Part shown: piece after piece, positions 7,905-16,715 of the stretch
Layout of the letters: each line of letters starts with the position of its first letter
Numbering within the stretch: position 1 is the stretch's first letter
Assembly: GCF_000400715.1 (NCBI RefSeq)
Contig: NZ_KE007351.1
Span: 62,001-126,000 of the forward strand
DNA from: Acinetobacter genomosp. 15BJ
GTDB taxonomy: Bacteria > Pseudomonadota > Gammaproteobacteria > Pseudomonadales > Moraxellaceae
Length of the DNA stretch: 64,000 bases
Reading direction: 5' to 3'
The notes under the pieces: generated by a model
Seen by the model: the letters and a program-made list of their open reading frames with translations, nothing else
What the model was told of the DNA's origin: nothing
Databases searched by the model: none
Made by a program: the position numbers and the translations under genes

Positions 7905-8912
7905 TTAACGTTGTTTACGCTTGCGATATTCAACTGGCGTTTCATTGGTCCAACGCTTAAAGGCACGATAGAAAGTACTTGGTTCAGAAAAACCCGTTAA
8001 ATACACAATACGCTCTACACTTTCATTGGTATTTGCCAACAGCTTTTTCGCTAAACGGCAACGATAGTCAGAAAGAATTTGCTGGAAGCTGGTATTGGCT
8101 TCACTGAGTTGGGTTCTTAAACGACGCGGGGTGATATTCAACTGTGCCGCCACCGTCTCCAGAGTCGTTTCGCCACTTTCAAGGGTTGAGCCAATGGCAC
8201 GGCGGACTTCACCCACTAGATCATAACGTGCCAATTCTTGTAATTTTTCAATCGCCAATTGCTCATGCAATTGCAGTAATTCAGGTTCTGCTTGCCATAA
8301 AGGGTAATCCAGTACGGCCGCATCAAAATAAAGACGGGTTTCTTTTTGCCCCAAACTCACTGGGCAACCATAGACTCTAAAGTATTCGTCATCAGCAGCG
8401 CCCTCATTGAAGTTAAAATCAATATAGATCGGGTGAAACTGACCTTCGGTAATAAATTTAAAGAACCGTAAAATGCCTGACATGGCACATTCAGAGAAGT
8501 GACGGTTGACCAGATTATCTGGCCAATACTGTTCGCCATTGCTCAAGTAACAACGACCATCTTCAATCACCAGTTTGGCATCGAAAGCGTCGCTAATCAG
8601 GCGTTGATAAGCCAAGGCGCGCTTTAAGCCTTCACCAAAGGTTTCACTACTAATAAATAAATGTTCAATCACTTGACCACGATAAAGTGGTAAATGTTCA
8701 CCAAGATGAAGTCCGATATCAGGATCGTTACTCACATCCTGTGCAGCGATCCAAAACGCATTTTGTGCACTTAGCGGCGTTCTTGCATTGGTATCCACTT
8801 GATTTAATGCCACGCCGGCCTTTGTTAAAATCTCTTCAGTTGGTAATCCTGCTTTACGAATTGCCTGATAACCAAAGCGCAATACAACTGATGCATCTGT
8901 TAGCTGACCCAC
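7905..8912 (-). CDS. AraC-family transcriptional regulator
   Basis: 335 residues. The N-terminal ~190 residues resemble the arabinose-binding-like domain of the AraC group containing Pseudomonas OruR-type regulators (opening FGYQAIRKAGLPTEEIL). The C-terminal ~100 residues hold two helix-turn-helix motifs (VAAQLNITPRRLRTQL and IVYLTGFSEPSTFYRAFKRW). The start is GTG at 8912, preceded by a good GGGAAGGG ribosome binding site. It is divergent from infA across ~230 bp. Nothing nearby identifies a target or effector. Confidence 0.88.
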   Translation of the reverse strand: MGQLTDASVVLRFGYQAIRKAGLPTEEILTKAGVALNQVDTNARTPLSAQNAFWIAAQDVSNDPDIGLHLGEHLPLYRGQVIEHLFISSETFGEGLKRALAYQRLISDAFDAKLVIEDGRCYLSNGEQYWPDNLVNRHFSECAMSGILRFFKFITEGQFHPIYIDFNFNEGAADDEYFRVYGCPVSLGQKETRLYFDAAVLDYPLWQAEPELLQLHEQLAIEKLQELARYDLVGEVRRAIGSTLESGETTLETVAAQLNITPRRLRTQLSEANTSFQQILSDYRCRLAKKLLANTNESVERIVYLTGFSEPSTFYRAFKRWTNETPVEYRKRKQR

Positions 8913-9080
8913 GCTGTGCCCTTCCCTGTAGATACGTTATTATGACAATGAACAACAATTTTAGATTAACGTTGATTGACCAAACTGACAACAATATTCT
9001 GCTTATTTTGTTAAAAAAAATCGCGAATTGTCTGACAGTTCCTTTCGGTTAATATCTGACAGCCTCTAACAGACTTGATC

Positions 9081-9109
9081 TTGTAAATTTTAAATAAATT
9101 GACTATAAT
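9081..9109 (+). promoter_or_regulatory. sigma-70 promoter of infA
   Basis: TTGTAA (9081-9086), a 17-bp spacer and a perfect TATAAT (9104-9109) sit 32 bp upstream of the infA start. This is the best-matching promoter I found in the window. Confidence 0.75.
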
Positions 9110-9141
9110 TTGCGCCTTCCCAATTTGATCTCAGGTAGGCT

Positions 9142-9363
9142 ATGGCCAATAAAGAGGAACTCATTGAGTTCGAAGGCGTTGTCACCGAAACGCTTCCTAA
9201 TACGATGTTCCGTGTACGTTTAGAAAACGGTCACGAAGTTATTGCTCACATTTCTGGTAAAATGCGTAAACACTATATCCGTATTTTGACAGGTGACAGT
9301 GTTAAAGTAGAAATGACACCTTATGATTTAACTAAGGGTCGTATCACTTATCGTGCACGCTAA
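9142..9363 (+). CDS. infA: translation initiation factor IF-1
   Basis: 73 residues, a complete S1/OB-fold IF-1. The family core is obvious (FEGVVTETLPNTMFRVRLEN, HISGKMRKHYIRILTGD, YDLTKGRITYR). IF-1 binds the ribosomal A site and assists IF-2 and IF-3 in initiation. It is a single-gene unit with a strong promoter upstream and an intrinsic terminator 17 bp after the stop. Confidence 0.98.
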   Translation: MANKEELIEFEGVVTETLPNTMFRVRLENGHEVIAHISGKMRKHYIRILTGDSVKVEMTPYDLTKGRITYRAR

Positions 9364-9380
9364 GTCAGATTAGTGAATGC

Positions 9381-9409
9381 AAAAAAGCCACATCATGTGG
9401 CTTTTTTTA
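9381..9409 (+). terminator. intrinsic terminator after infA
   Basis: AAAAAGCCACAT-C-ATGTGGCTTTTTT is a near-perfect hairpin ending in a T-run. Flanking A-runs on the left may let it also stop the convergent minus-strand gene. Confidence 0.9.
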
Positions 9410-9425
9410 TAGCTCATGTGAAAGT

Positions 9426-9797
9426 TTATTCACTGAGGCGTGTCGTTTTACAGCCCACCGTCTGACATTCACGGATACGCTCTTGCAGCCAATTATTGCG
9501 TTCTTGCGTTGCATTCAATTGGCATTGCACATAAACCGTGCTCTTGGAATCATCACTACATTCTGCATCACGATGGCGAATCCACGCCAGTTGTGATTTT
9601 TTCAAGATTTTTTGTTGTGTATCGCTCAGCTGTTTACGTAATTGCTGATAGTTTTTATTTAAGTCAGCATCTGCACTGGCAAAAATTTTATTGGTACAGT
9701 AGATATCATCATAAGTATTACGGGCATTTTCGCAGTTATCCGCATAGCTCAATGTCGCCATTGCCCCACAGATCAAGCCAAATATTATTTTGCGCAT
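9426..9797 (-). CDS. LprI/DUF1311-family secreted protein
   Basis: 123 residues from the ATG at 9797; an upstream in-frame TTG at 9809 is less likely. A signal peptide (residues 1-19, cut before DNCENA) is followed by the DUF1311 fold. Its conserved pattern of paired cysteines is present (DNCENA, YCTNK, AECSDD, VQCQLNATQERNNWL), as is the LNKNYQQLRKQL helix. Some family members inhibit lysozyme, so a periplasmic cell-wall-protective role is possible but not shown here. It converges on infA. Confidence 0.82.
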   Translation of the reverse strand: MRKIIFGLICGAMATLSYADNCENARNTYDDIYCTNKIFASADADLNKNYQQLRKQLSDTQQKILKKSQLAWIRHRDAECSDDSKSTVYVQCQLNATQERNNWLQERIRECQTVGCKTTRLSE

Positions 9798-9972
9798 GAA
9801 GTTGTCCAAATCGCTTAATTATCATCATTATCTAAGCATATTTTACTGGGCTTGAACATTGTCCAAAAGTAGACAAGATTGTATCTTTTTAGCAATTCAC
9901 ATAAATGCTCTCGACACTCCTGCACTTTTGCCATTGAATAAAAAAAGATCAAAAAGATAAAGGATGATCATA

Positions 9973-10371
9973 ATGAAAAATTATAAGTACCTGTTGTTCT
10001 GTACGCTTGTCGGTTTACAAGCTTGTGCGACATCAAACCAGCCAAATATTAGCCTACCCGACTATCTAAAACCGTTTATTGGGCAATCAGCGAGCACCAT
10101 CCAGCAACAACTCGACTTAAAACCCTTAGGTTTCCAAACACTGGCCCAACCGGTTAAGCAAAATAATCAGCTGATTTATACCGTGATTCGTCCCGTCCGT
10201 ATCCCGATTCCAATAGCACAATCAACCGAACTTGGTGCTCAGAATATTCCGATTCAAAGTGCTGGCAATGCAGGCAGTGCTTATGATCTGAACTTAAAAT
10301 GCCATATTATTTTTGAGTTGGATCAACAACAAATTGCGCAATCAATTCGTTATGAAGGCAAAGCCTGCTAA
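9973..10371 (+). CDS. small outer-membrane-type lipoprotein, unknown function
   Basis: 132 residues from the second ATG (9973), which sits 9 nt after AAAGG; an ATG at 9964 touches that ribosome binding site. The N-terminus is a lipoprotein signal with lipobox LQAC at residues ~14-17. The mature part has 'PFIGQSASTIQQQLDLKPLG', reminiscent of small SmpA/OmlA-like lipoproteins that sense a difference between two states, but I do not recognise a named family. It ends with a Cys near the C-terminus that could pair with Cys in LNLKCHI. It converges on leuB over a shared terminator. Confidence 0.72.
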   Translation: MKNYKYLLFCTLVGLQACATSNQPNISLPDYLKPFIGQSASTIQQQLDLKPLGFQTLAQPVKQNNQLIYTVIRPVRIPIPIAQSTELGAQNIPIQSAGNAGSAYDLNLKCHIIFELDQQQIAQSIRYEGKAC

Positions 10372-10382
10372 TTCATTAAATA

Positions 10383-10410
10383 AAAAACGCAGCTAAAGCT
10401 GCGTTTTTTA
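10383..10410. terminator. bidirectional terminator between lipoprotein gene and leuB
   Basis: AAAACGCAGCT-AA-AGCTGCGTTTTTT is a strong symmetric hairpin with A-run and T-run. It lies between two convergent genes. Confidence 0.9.
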
Positions 10411-10423
10411 TAGACGTCAATGC

Positions 10424-11503
10424 TTAGCTTAATGCTGCAACTACAGCCTCACCCATTGCATCTGTACCAACCTTGCTCATACCTTCCGACATAATATCGG
10501 CAGTACGTAAACCTTGGTCTAAAACCTGACCGACCGCATCTTCAATTGCCTTCGCAGCAGCTTCTTCACGGAAGGTATAGCGCAACATCATCGCCACTGA
10601 AAGTACCGTCGCCAATGGGTTAGCAATGTTCTGACCTGCAATATCTGGTGCAGAACCATGACATGGTTCATACATGCCTTTGCCATTTTCATCTAAAGAC
10701 GCAGATGGCAACATGCCGATTGAACCTGTCAACATCGCGGCTTCGTCAGAGAGAATATCACCGAACAAATTACCGGTAACGATCACGTCAAATTGCTTGG
10801 GTGCGCGTACCAACTGCATTGCCGCATTATCCACATACATATGCGACAACTGAATATTTGAATACTGTGCTTGCTGTAAGTCTGTGACGGTTTGCTTCCA
10901 CAACTCCGTTACTTCAAGAACGTTGGCTTTATCCACTGAACAGACCTTGCCACCACGCAATCCAGCTAACTCAAAAGCAACTTTGGCAATGCGTTTGATT
11001 TCACTTTCTGAATAGACGTCAGTGTTATAACCCTGCTTTTCACCATTTTCGAGTTCACGAATACCACGTGGTTGACCAAAATAGATCCCCCCCGTTAATT
11101 CACGAACAATCAGAATATCAAGGCCAGCAACGATTTCAGGTTTTAAGCTAGACGCATCCGCCAATTGTGGATACAAAATCGCAGGGCGTAAGTTGGCGAA
11201 TAAATTGAGTTCACTTCGAATTTTTAACAAGCCACGTTCAGGGCGAATTGAACGCTCAATGCTATCCCACTTCGGACCACCGACTGCGCCTAATAAAATT
11301 GCATCGGCTTTTTTCGCCTGTTCACTGGTCACTGTTGGGTACGGTTCGCCATGTGCATCAATTGCAGAACCACCGAGCAAACCATGTTCCCATGTCAAAC
11401 CTAAATTAAATTTATCATTGACCTTGGTTAAAACCTTTTCAGCAGCTGCTACGATTTCAGGACCAATGCCATCACCCGCTAAAATTAAAATATGCTTCGA
11501 CAT
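10424..11503 (-). CDS. leuB: 3-isopropylmalate dehydrogenase
   Basis: 359 residues. LeuB oxidatively decarboxylates 3-isopropylmalate to 2-ketoisocaproate with NAD+ in leucine synthesis. The family features are clear: N-terminal LAGDGIGPEIV, RELTGGIYFG, and the metal/NAD region GNLFGDILSDEAAMLTGSIGMLPSA followed by EPCHGSAPDIAGQ. A GGA ribosome binding site lies about 7 nt before the ATG. It is the last gene of the minus-strand order leuC-leuD-lipoprotein-leuB. Confidence 0.98.
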   Translation of the reverse strand: MSKHILILAGDGIGPEIVAAAEKVLTKVNDKFNLGLTWEHGLLGGSAIDAHGEPYPTVTSEQAKKADAILLGAVGGPKWDSIERSIRPERGLLKIRSELNLFANLRPAILYPQLADASSLKPEIVAGLDILIVRELTGGIYFGQPRGIRELENGEKQGYNTDVYSESEIKRIAKVAFELAGLRGGKVCSVDKANVLEVTELWKQTVTDLQQAQYSNIQLSHMYVDNAAMQLVRAPKQFDVIVTGNLFGDILSDEAAMLTGSIGMLPSASLDENGKGMYEPCHGSAPDIAGQNIANPLATVLSVAMMLRYTFREEAAAKAIEDAVGQVLDQGLRTADIMSEGMSKVGTDAMGEAVVAALS

Positions 11504-11549
11504 TTATTTTTCCAATTTTCCTATGTGCAGCGATAACACTGCGAGCCAA

Positions 11550-12125
11550 TTAAACCTTTTTCTCAACAAACTCACCAAGACCTGTACTGACGTCAAATGG
11601 ACGACAGAAACGGCGAATGGTGTGTTGCTCTTGCTGCAAATCTACACACAACGGATCAGGTACAGAAACATTAAGTAAACTGCCTGAACGACGTGTTCGG
11701 TCTCGGTACATTTTAAAGGTATAGCGCACATGCGGTTTAAATGCATGAATCACATGGAAAGTTTCGGAACGATCAGGAGAAATCGGATAAAAACGAATGA
11801 CGACTTCATACTGCTTGGCTGGCACACTTAAATAGACCTGCTGCTTGCGGCTAAATACTGAACCATGTAAGCGTACAATGCCGCGTTCCATCGCCTGTTG
11901 GCTAATCCGATGAGTTTTTGCATCAATGACCGCAATATCACCAATTCGTTCAAACTCACAATTCTCAACACCTGAACAATATAAAGTTGTGTTGTCCGCC
12001 TTACTTTCCAATGTGTTCTGTGCAATACGAACCTGATCCACCACATTGGGTGCATTTTGACACGCAGTCAAAGTCATCGTAGCGCCTAGACACAGTAAAA
12101 TACTGCGAGCGAGTCTTCTTTTCAT
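11550..12125 (-). CDS. lipoprotein gene embedded in the leucine operon
   Basis: 191 residues. The N-terminus is a lipoprotein signal with lipobox LTAC (Cys ~22). The mature domain has several basic and aromatic patches (VVIRFYPISPDRSETFHVIH, RYTFKMYRDRTRRSG) and three further cysteines, two in YCSGVENC. I do not recognise the family. It is unrelated to leucine synthesis but lies between leuD (137 bp away) and leuB (46 bp away) in the same direction, so it is probably co-transcribed. The A/T-rich gap before it could hold its own promoter. Confidence 0.72.
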   Translation of the reverse strand: MKRRLARSILLCLGATMTLTACQNAPNVVDQVRIAQNTLESKADNTTLYCSGVENCEFERIGDIAVIDAKTHRISQQAMERGIVRLHGSVFSRKQQVYLSVPAKQYEVVIRFYPISPDRSETFHVIHAFKPHVRYTFKMYRDRTRRSGSLLNVSVPDPLCVDLQQEQHTIRRFCRPFDVSTGLGEFVEKKV

Positions 12126-12261
12126 TATTCAAGCCCAGTCCTCATGTCTTGTTAACATGTAAGCAAAATATTATCCGCTAGCATGTTAACAAGAGTTCAA
12201 TCTCTGCGCTATGCCTATGTTAAAAATGTCTAAAACCCAATCTTGTTTCTTGCACCCAAAC

Positions 12262-12912
12262 TTAAGCTTGGATGTCTTGAAACACCCACGGACGCGCTTG
12301 TTTCGCCTTGGCTTCAAAAGCACGGATATCATCTGCCACTTGTAAAGTTAAGCCAATATCATCCAAACCATTCAATAAGCAATGTTTACGGAATGGATCG
12401 ATTTCAAATTTAAATGCTTCACCTGCGGGCGTACGTACTTCCTGAGCTTCTAAATCAATCGTCAGTTGATAACCTTCACTCTCAGCACATTCTTTGAATA
12501 ATTGATCCACAATCTGTTCAGATAAAATCACAGGCAACATGCCATTTTTAAAGCAGTTATTAAAGAAAATATCGGCAAAGCTAGGCGCAATGACGGTACG
12601 GAAGCCATATTCATTCAATGCCCATGGCGCATGCTCACGACTTGAACCACAACCAAAGTTAGTGCGTGCCAATAAGATACTTGAACCTTGATAGCGCGGT
12701 TGATTTAACACGAAATCAGGATTCTTTGGGCGCTTGCTAATGTCTTGACCTAAGAAGCCTTCATCTAAATAACGTAACTCATCAAATAAGTTATCGCCGA
12801 AACCTGTGCGTTTAATCGATTTCAAAAACTGCTTTGGAATGATTAAATCTGTATCGACATTGGCTCGGTCTAAAGGTGCAACAACACCTTGCTCTACAGT
12901 GTATTTTTCCAT
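12262..12912 (-). CDS. leuD: 3-isopropylmalate dehydratase small subunit
   Basis: 216 residues. With LeuC it isomerises 2-isopropylmalate to 3-isopropylmalate. Signature segments are VAPLDRANVDTDLIIPKQFL near the N-terminus, ARTNFGCGSSREHAPWAL and FADIFFNNCFKNGMLPV. It starts 12 bp after the leuC stop, consistent with coupled expression of the two subunits. Confidence 0.98.
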   Translation of the reverse strand: MEKYTVEQGVVAPLDRANVDTDLIIPKQFLKSIKRTGFGDNLFDELRYLDEGFLGQDISKRPKNPDFVLNQPRYQGSSILLARTNFGCGSSREHAPWALNEYGFRTVIAPSFADIFFNNCFKNGMLPVILSEQIVDQLFKECAESEGYQLTIDLEAQEVRTPAGEAFKFEIDPFRKHCLLNGLDDIGLTLQVADDIRAFEAKAKQARPWVFQDIQA

Positions 12913-12924
12913 GATATTGCTCCC

Positions 12925-14343
12925 TTAGAATGAACGAACGTCAACAAAATGGCCTGCAATTGCAGCTGCCGCTGCCATCGCTGGACTCACTAAATGCGTC
13001 CGCCCACCATTGCCCTGACGACCTTCAAAGTTACGATTCGAGGTTGAAGCACAATGTTCACCTGGTTGTAACTTGTCTGCATTCATCGCCAAACACATTG
13101 AACAGCCTGGTTCACGCCATTCAAAACCTGCCGCCAAGAAAATTTGATCTAAGCCTTCTTGTTCGGCTTGCTGTTTCACCAAACCAGAACCTGGAACAAT
13201 CATCGCTTGCTTAATACTTGAAGCGACTGTACGCCCCTTCACCACATCTGCGGCAGCTCGGATATCTTCAATACGCGAGTTAGTACATGAGCCAATGAAA
13301 ACACGATCTAACTGGATATCAGCCAAAGCTTGACCAGCCGTTAAGCCCATGTATTGATAAGCACGGGTCCAATCATTGCGTTGTACATCATCTTTAGCTT
13401 GTTCTAAGGTTGGTACTGCCTGTGAAACAGGAATCACCATTTCAGGAGAAGTTCCCCAAGACACTTGAGGTTCAATCTCTGCGCCATTCAATACCACTAC
13501 AGCATCAAATACGGCATCTTCATCCGAATGTAAGGTATCCCAGTATTCGACTGCTTGATCCCACTGTTCACCTTTCGGTGCATAGTTACGGTCTTTCACA
13601 TACGCAATGGTTTTGTCATCAACAGCAACCATACCGACACGGGCACCTGCTTCGATTGCCATATTACAAACAGTCATACGACCTTCGATTGACATATCAC
13701 GGAACACTTGCCCGCCAAACTCAATGGCATAACCTGTACCGCCTGCAGTACCAATTTTGCCGATAATGGCTAACACGACATCTTTAGAAGTCACGCCTTT
13801 GCCCAATACACCATCAACACGCACCAACATGTTTTTCGATTTTTTCTGTACCAAGCACTGTGTTGCTAACACATGTTCTACTTCCGACGTCCCAATCCCG
13901 TGCGCCAAACAGCCAAAAGCACCATGCGTTGCGGTATGCGAATCACCACAGACCACAGTCATACCTGGTAAAGTCAAACCTTGTTCTGGGCCAACAACAT
14001 GGGCAATGCCTTGACGGATATCATTAATCCCAAACTCAACGATATTAAAGGTTTTACAATTGTCATCTAAGGTCTGTACCTGAATCCGAGAAGTATCGTC
14101 TTCAATCCCTGCGATGCCCTGTTCACGTTCTTTTTTAGAAGTTGGCACGTTATGGTCAGGTGTTGCGACGTTAGCACTTAAACGCCAAGGTTGGCGATCG
14201 GCAAGCTGTAAGCCTTCGAAAGCCTGAGGGCTGGTCACTTCATGTAATAAATGGCGGTCAATATAAATTAAGCTCGAACCATCATCACGTTGTTTTACTA
14301 AATGGTCATCCCATAATTTGTCATATAAGGTTTTGCCTGCCAT
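12925..14343 (-). CDS. leuC: 3-isopropylmalate dehydratase large subunit
   Basis: 472 residues from the ATG at 14343 (MAGKTLYDKLWDDH), chosen because GGAGG lies 8 nt upstream; the frame continues 9 codons further. It is the aconitase-fold Fe-S subunit. The 4Fe-4S ligands are seen in FIGSCTNSRIEDIRAA and GCSMCLAMN, and the GDSHTATHGAFG active-site segment is intact. It is the first gene of the leucine operon. The 340-bp upstream region holds an inverted repeat and faces a DUF2061-LysR gene pair. Confidence 0.98.
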   Translation of the reverse strand: MAGKTLYDKLWDDHLVKQRDDGSSLIYIDRHLLHEVTSPQAFEGLQLADRQPWRLSANVATPDHNVPTSKKEREQGIAGIEDDTSRIQVQTLDDNCKTFNIVEFGINDIRQGIAHVVGPEQGLTLPGMTVVCGDSHTATHGAFGCLAHGIGTSEVEHVLATQCLVQKKSKNMLVRVDGVLGKGVTSKDVVLAIIGKIGTAGGTGYAIEFGGQVFRDMSIEGRMTVCNMAIEAGARVGMVAVDDKTIAYVKDRNYAPKGEQWDQAVEYWDTLHSDEDAVFDAVVVLNGAEIEPQVSWGTSPEMVIPVSQAVPTLEQAKDDVQRNDWTRAYQYMGLTAGQALADIQLDRVFIGSCTNSRIEDIRAAADVVKGRTVASSIKQAMIVPGSGLVKQQAEQEGLDQIFLAAGFEWREPGCSMCLAMNADKLQPGEHCASTSNRNFEGRQGNGGRTHLVSPAMAAAAAIAGHFVDVRSF

Positions 14344-14425
14344 GTCGTCGCCCTCCATCGTGCTTGCCATTGGTCTGGGTATTTTTCATCTTGAATTGAT
14401 TATAGCAATCGCATCACATAAATCT

Positions 14426-14471
14426 AATTTATCATTTTTATAAATTAACAAACTTTTAGGAATGATAAATT
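14426..14471. promoter_or_regulatory. 11-bp inverted repeat in the leuC upstream region
   Basis: AATTTATCATT (14426-14436) and AATGATAAATT (14461-14471) are perfect reverse complements separated by 24 bp. They lie 83-128 bp upstream of leuC, in the ~340-bp gap (14344-14686) shared with the LysR-side genes. A regulator operator is plausible. The rest of the gap is A/T-rich with no ORF, and I see no leucine-codon attenuator peptide. Confidence 0.4.
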
Positions 14472-14638
14472 TAAATTTTATATCTTGATCATCTCATTAA
14501 ATTAAAAAAAATTTAAATCATCTTCACTGAGCACATTTCATACGCACTCTGGCTTTGAGCAGCTTATGTTAAGTGAATCACCTCACGATTTATAAATCCA
14601 ATCGTCCTGAATTGAAATTTCCTTTTTACATTTTAAAT

Positions 14639-14657
14639 GATAATGATTATTATTTAA
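14639..14657 (+). promoter_or_regulatory. Fur-box-like sequence upstream of the DUF2061 gene
   Basis: GATAATGATTATTATTTAA matches the 19-bp Fur consensus GATAATGATAATCATTATC at 14 of 19 positions. The left nine bases are identical. It lies 30-48 bp upstream of the chosen start. Iron control is an inference and A/T richness raises the chance of coincidence. Confidence 0.45.
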
Positions 14658-14686
14658 TTAAATAGAGATTTTGTAGGGTGAAACAG

Positions 14687-14893
14687 ATGTCAAATATTCA
14701 ACAATTTGTCATGAACAATAGTCGGACTTTGAAAAAAACCTTGAGTTATTACATCATGCATATTAGTGTTGCGATGATCGTTGCTTACCTTATTACAGGC
14801 AATTGGCTCATGGCAGCAACCTTAAGTTTAATTGAACCAACGGTACAAGCCTTTGCTTTTTTCTTTCATGAAAAAGTATGGAATTATTTCTAA
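14687..14893 (+). CDS. DUF2061 small membrane protein
   Basis: 68 residues from the ATG at 14687, which sits 8 nt after AGGG; a GTG at 14678 overlaps that ribosome binding site. The DUF2061 pattern is visible: a basic RTLKKTLSYYIMH start, a first membrane helix (VAMIVAYLITGNW), a short second hydrophobic segment with the conserved glutamate (LSLIEPTVQAF), and FFFHEKVWNYF at the end. The function of the family is unknown. It lies 53 bp before the LysR gene in the same direction. Confidence 0.8.
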   Translation: MSNIQQFVMNNSRTLKKTLSYYIMHISVAMIVAYLITGNWLMAATLSLIEPTVQAFAFFFHEKVWNYF

Positions 14894-14946
14894 TTCAAAC
14901 ATACTGCTTATAAAACTAATTTTAAAATCTCCTTGGACAAGCTTGT

Positions 14947-15810
14947 ATGAACCTCGCTGCTTTTGAAGCATTTGTAAAAGTGATGGAAACCGGTTCAATT
15001 TCCATCGCAGCAGAACAATTATTTATTACCCAACCCGCAGTCACTAAACGGATTCACAGCTTGGAAGACTACTTTGGGGTCAAGCTGTTTGAATCTGCAG
15101 GTCGGGGCATTCAACCTACTCATGCCGCACATTCTCTATTGCCTAAAGTCCGTACTTGGCTAAATGAATTAGGGGAAATTCACCATACTTTGAGTCATGA
15201 ACAAGCACAGGTCCAAGGCCGCTTAAAGATTGGTACTAGTCATCATATTGGCTTACATCATTTAGCTGAACCACTCAAAAACTTTGTCCAACACTATCCT
15301 CAAGTCACCTTAGATGTACATTTTGTTGATTCAGAACAAGCACATGAACAGGTTTTGGCAGGTGAACTGGAACTGGCATTTTTAACCTTGCCGCCAGTTG
15401 GGCATGATCGCCTGAATTATGTGACCATCTGGAATGATCCATTGGTGTTTGTGGCTGCACCCTTCCATCCCTTGGCTCAACAGACGCAGCTTAAATTAGA
15501 AGACTTGATTGCCTATCCAAGCCTATTACCAGCAGCACAAACTTATACCAGTCAAATTACCCTTTCAGAGTTTGAGAAAAATAACTTAAAACCGAAAATC
15601 ACCATGAGCAATAATCCCTTAGAATCCATTCGAATGTTGGTATCGATTGGTCTTGGCTGGTCAGTGTTACCAAAAACCTTGGTCAATCAGGATTTAAAAC
15701 AACTCGATTTAAAACTGGATATGCAGCGTCAACTCGGTATGGTTTGGCATCCTGCACGAATTCAGTCTAAAGCGGCTGAAGAACTGATTCGTATGATGCA
15801 TGTTGGTTAA
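14947..15810 (+). CDS. LysR-family transcriptional regulator near the leucine operon
   Basis: 287 residues. The N-terminal winged helix-turn-helix (residues 1-60, MNLAAFEAFVKVMETGSIS, ITQPAVTKRIHSLEDYFGVKLFE) is typical, with a periplasmic-binding-protein-like effector domain from ~90. It is transcribed away from leuC, with only the DUF2061 gene between. In pseudomonads a LysR gene also borders leuC, so control of leucine synthesis is a reasonable inference. The effector and operator are unknown. Confidence 0.87.
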   Translation: MNLAAFEAFVKVMETGSISIAAEQLFITQPAVTKRIHSLEDYFGVKLFESAGRGIQPTHAAHSLLPKVRTWLNELGEIHHTLSHEQAQVQGRLKIGTSHHIGLHHLAEPLKNFVQHYPQVTLDVHFVDSEQAHEQVLAGELELAFLTLPPVGHDRLNYVTIWNDPLVFVAAPFHPLAQQTQLKLEDLIAYPSLLPAAQTYTSQITLSEFEKNNLKPKITMSNNPLESIRMLVSIGLGWSVLPKTLVNQDLKQLDLKLDMQRQLGMVWHPARIQSKAAEELIRMMHVG

Positions 15811-15818
15811 TCTTAGGA

Positions 15819-16595
15819 TTAATCTCCCCCACCGCCCCCACAACTGCTACAACTATTGCTGCTACTGCTGCAGCTTGAAGAGGATGACGAAGACTGAGCT
15901 TGCAAATATTGTGCATAATCCTTGGTCATCAACTCTAAATTAAAATATTGCCCTTCCTGCCAATTTAAAGCTTGGTCAATTGCAAACAGTCTAGGTAATA
16001 GCGTGGTATTTCTTGGCTGATAGGCATGTAGACCACAACTGTTTCGCCACGTCGCAAATAACTGTTGCGTTTGCTGCGTGGACGTTGTGCTCGCATCATA
16101 GGGGCTATGATGTAACTGCCGACCGATAAGCTGTTCACATAAGTCTTGATATTGTTTCGGAAATTCCAGCATGACATGCCATAATGAATCAACTGCATGC
16201 GAAGGCATGGCATAGGCCTGTTTTTGCATGACATGCAAAGCCAAATAATCCTTAAATCCAGCTTCGATCAATTGCCGTTGTTTTAGACCCAGTTCTGGAT
16301 AATAGAATCTGAATTTATTCCAAAAAATCGGATCGAATTTGAATTGCTCAATCTTATGTAATTTTTTAGATTTAGAATGCGCAAGCAAGGCAAGATTCAA
16401 CACAATCACTGTCCACATAAAGGGCAATATCACCCATGCGGTAAAAAACTGTTGCTGCCAACTGTACATCAAGGTCAAAACGAAGATTGGGAGCGCGATC
16501 CATCGCATTTTGATCATGGGTTGTTGTCGTTTTAATTGCAATAATGTATCGAGCAAGATGGAAGTCGTCGCTTCCTGATTTATTTTTATTTTCAT
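15819..16595 (-). CDS. membrane protein with a Ser/Cys/Gly-rich tail
   Basis: 258 residues. Two membrane helices lie at ~30-70 (WIALPIFVLTLMYSW, AWVILPFMWTVIVLNLALLA), followed by a soluble helical domain to ~230. That domain contains AVDSLWHVMLEFPKQYQDLC, which resembles the H/D-LWH motif of glycine-rich-domain (GRDP-like) proteins; the assignment is weak. The last ~25 residues are almost only Ser, Cys and Gly, ending CGGGGGD, with four cysteines. This layout, membrane helices plus a low-complexity Cys/Gly tail, recalls TIGR04222-type proteins. It ends 8 bp from the convergent LysR gene. Function unknown. Confidence 0.65.
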   Translation of the reverse strand: MKIKINQEATTSILLDTLLQLKRQQPMIKMRWIALPIFVLTLMYSWQQQFFTAWVILPFMWTVIVLNLALLAHSKSKKLHKIEQFKFDPIFWNKFRFYYPELGLKQRQLIEAGFKDYLALHVMQKQAYAMPSHAVDSLWHVMLEFPKQYQDLCEQLIGRQLHHSPYDASTTSTQQTQQLFATWRNSCGLHAYQPRNTTLLPRLFAIDQALNWQEGQYFNLELMTKDYAQYLQAQSSSSSSSCSSSSNSCSSCGGGGGD

Positions 16596-16715
16596 AGGCT
16601 AATCTTAAAAATAAATGATGACATTAATATGACAAAAAACCTTCCCATTGGGAGCTTCTCTTCAAATTAAGCAAGTGATGTAGCGATTTATTTTATGTAC
16701 AGTGGTGCCTGCTTA

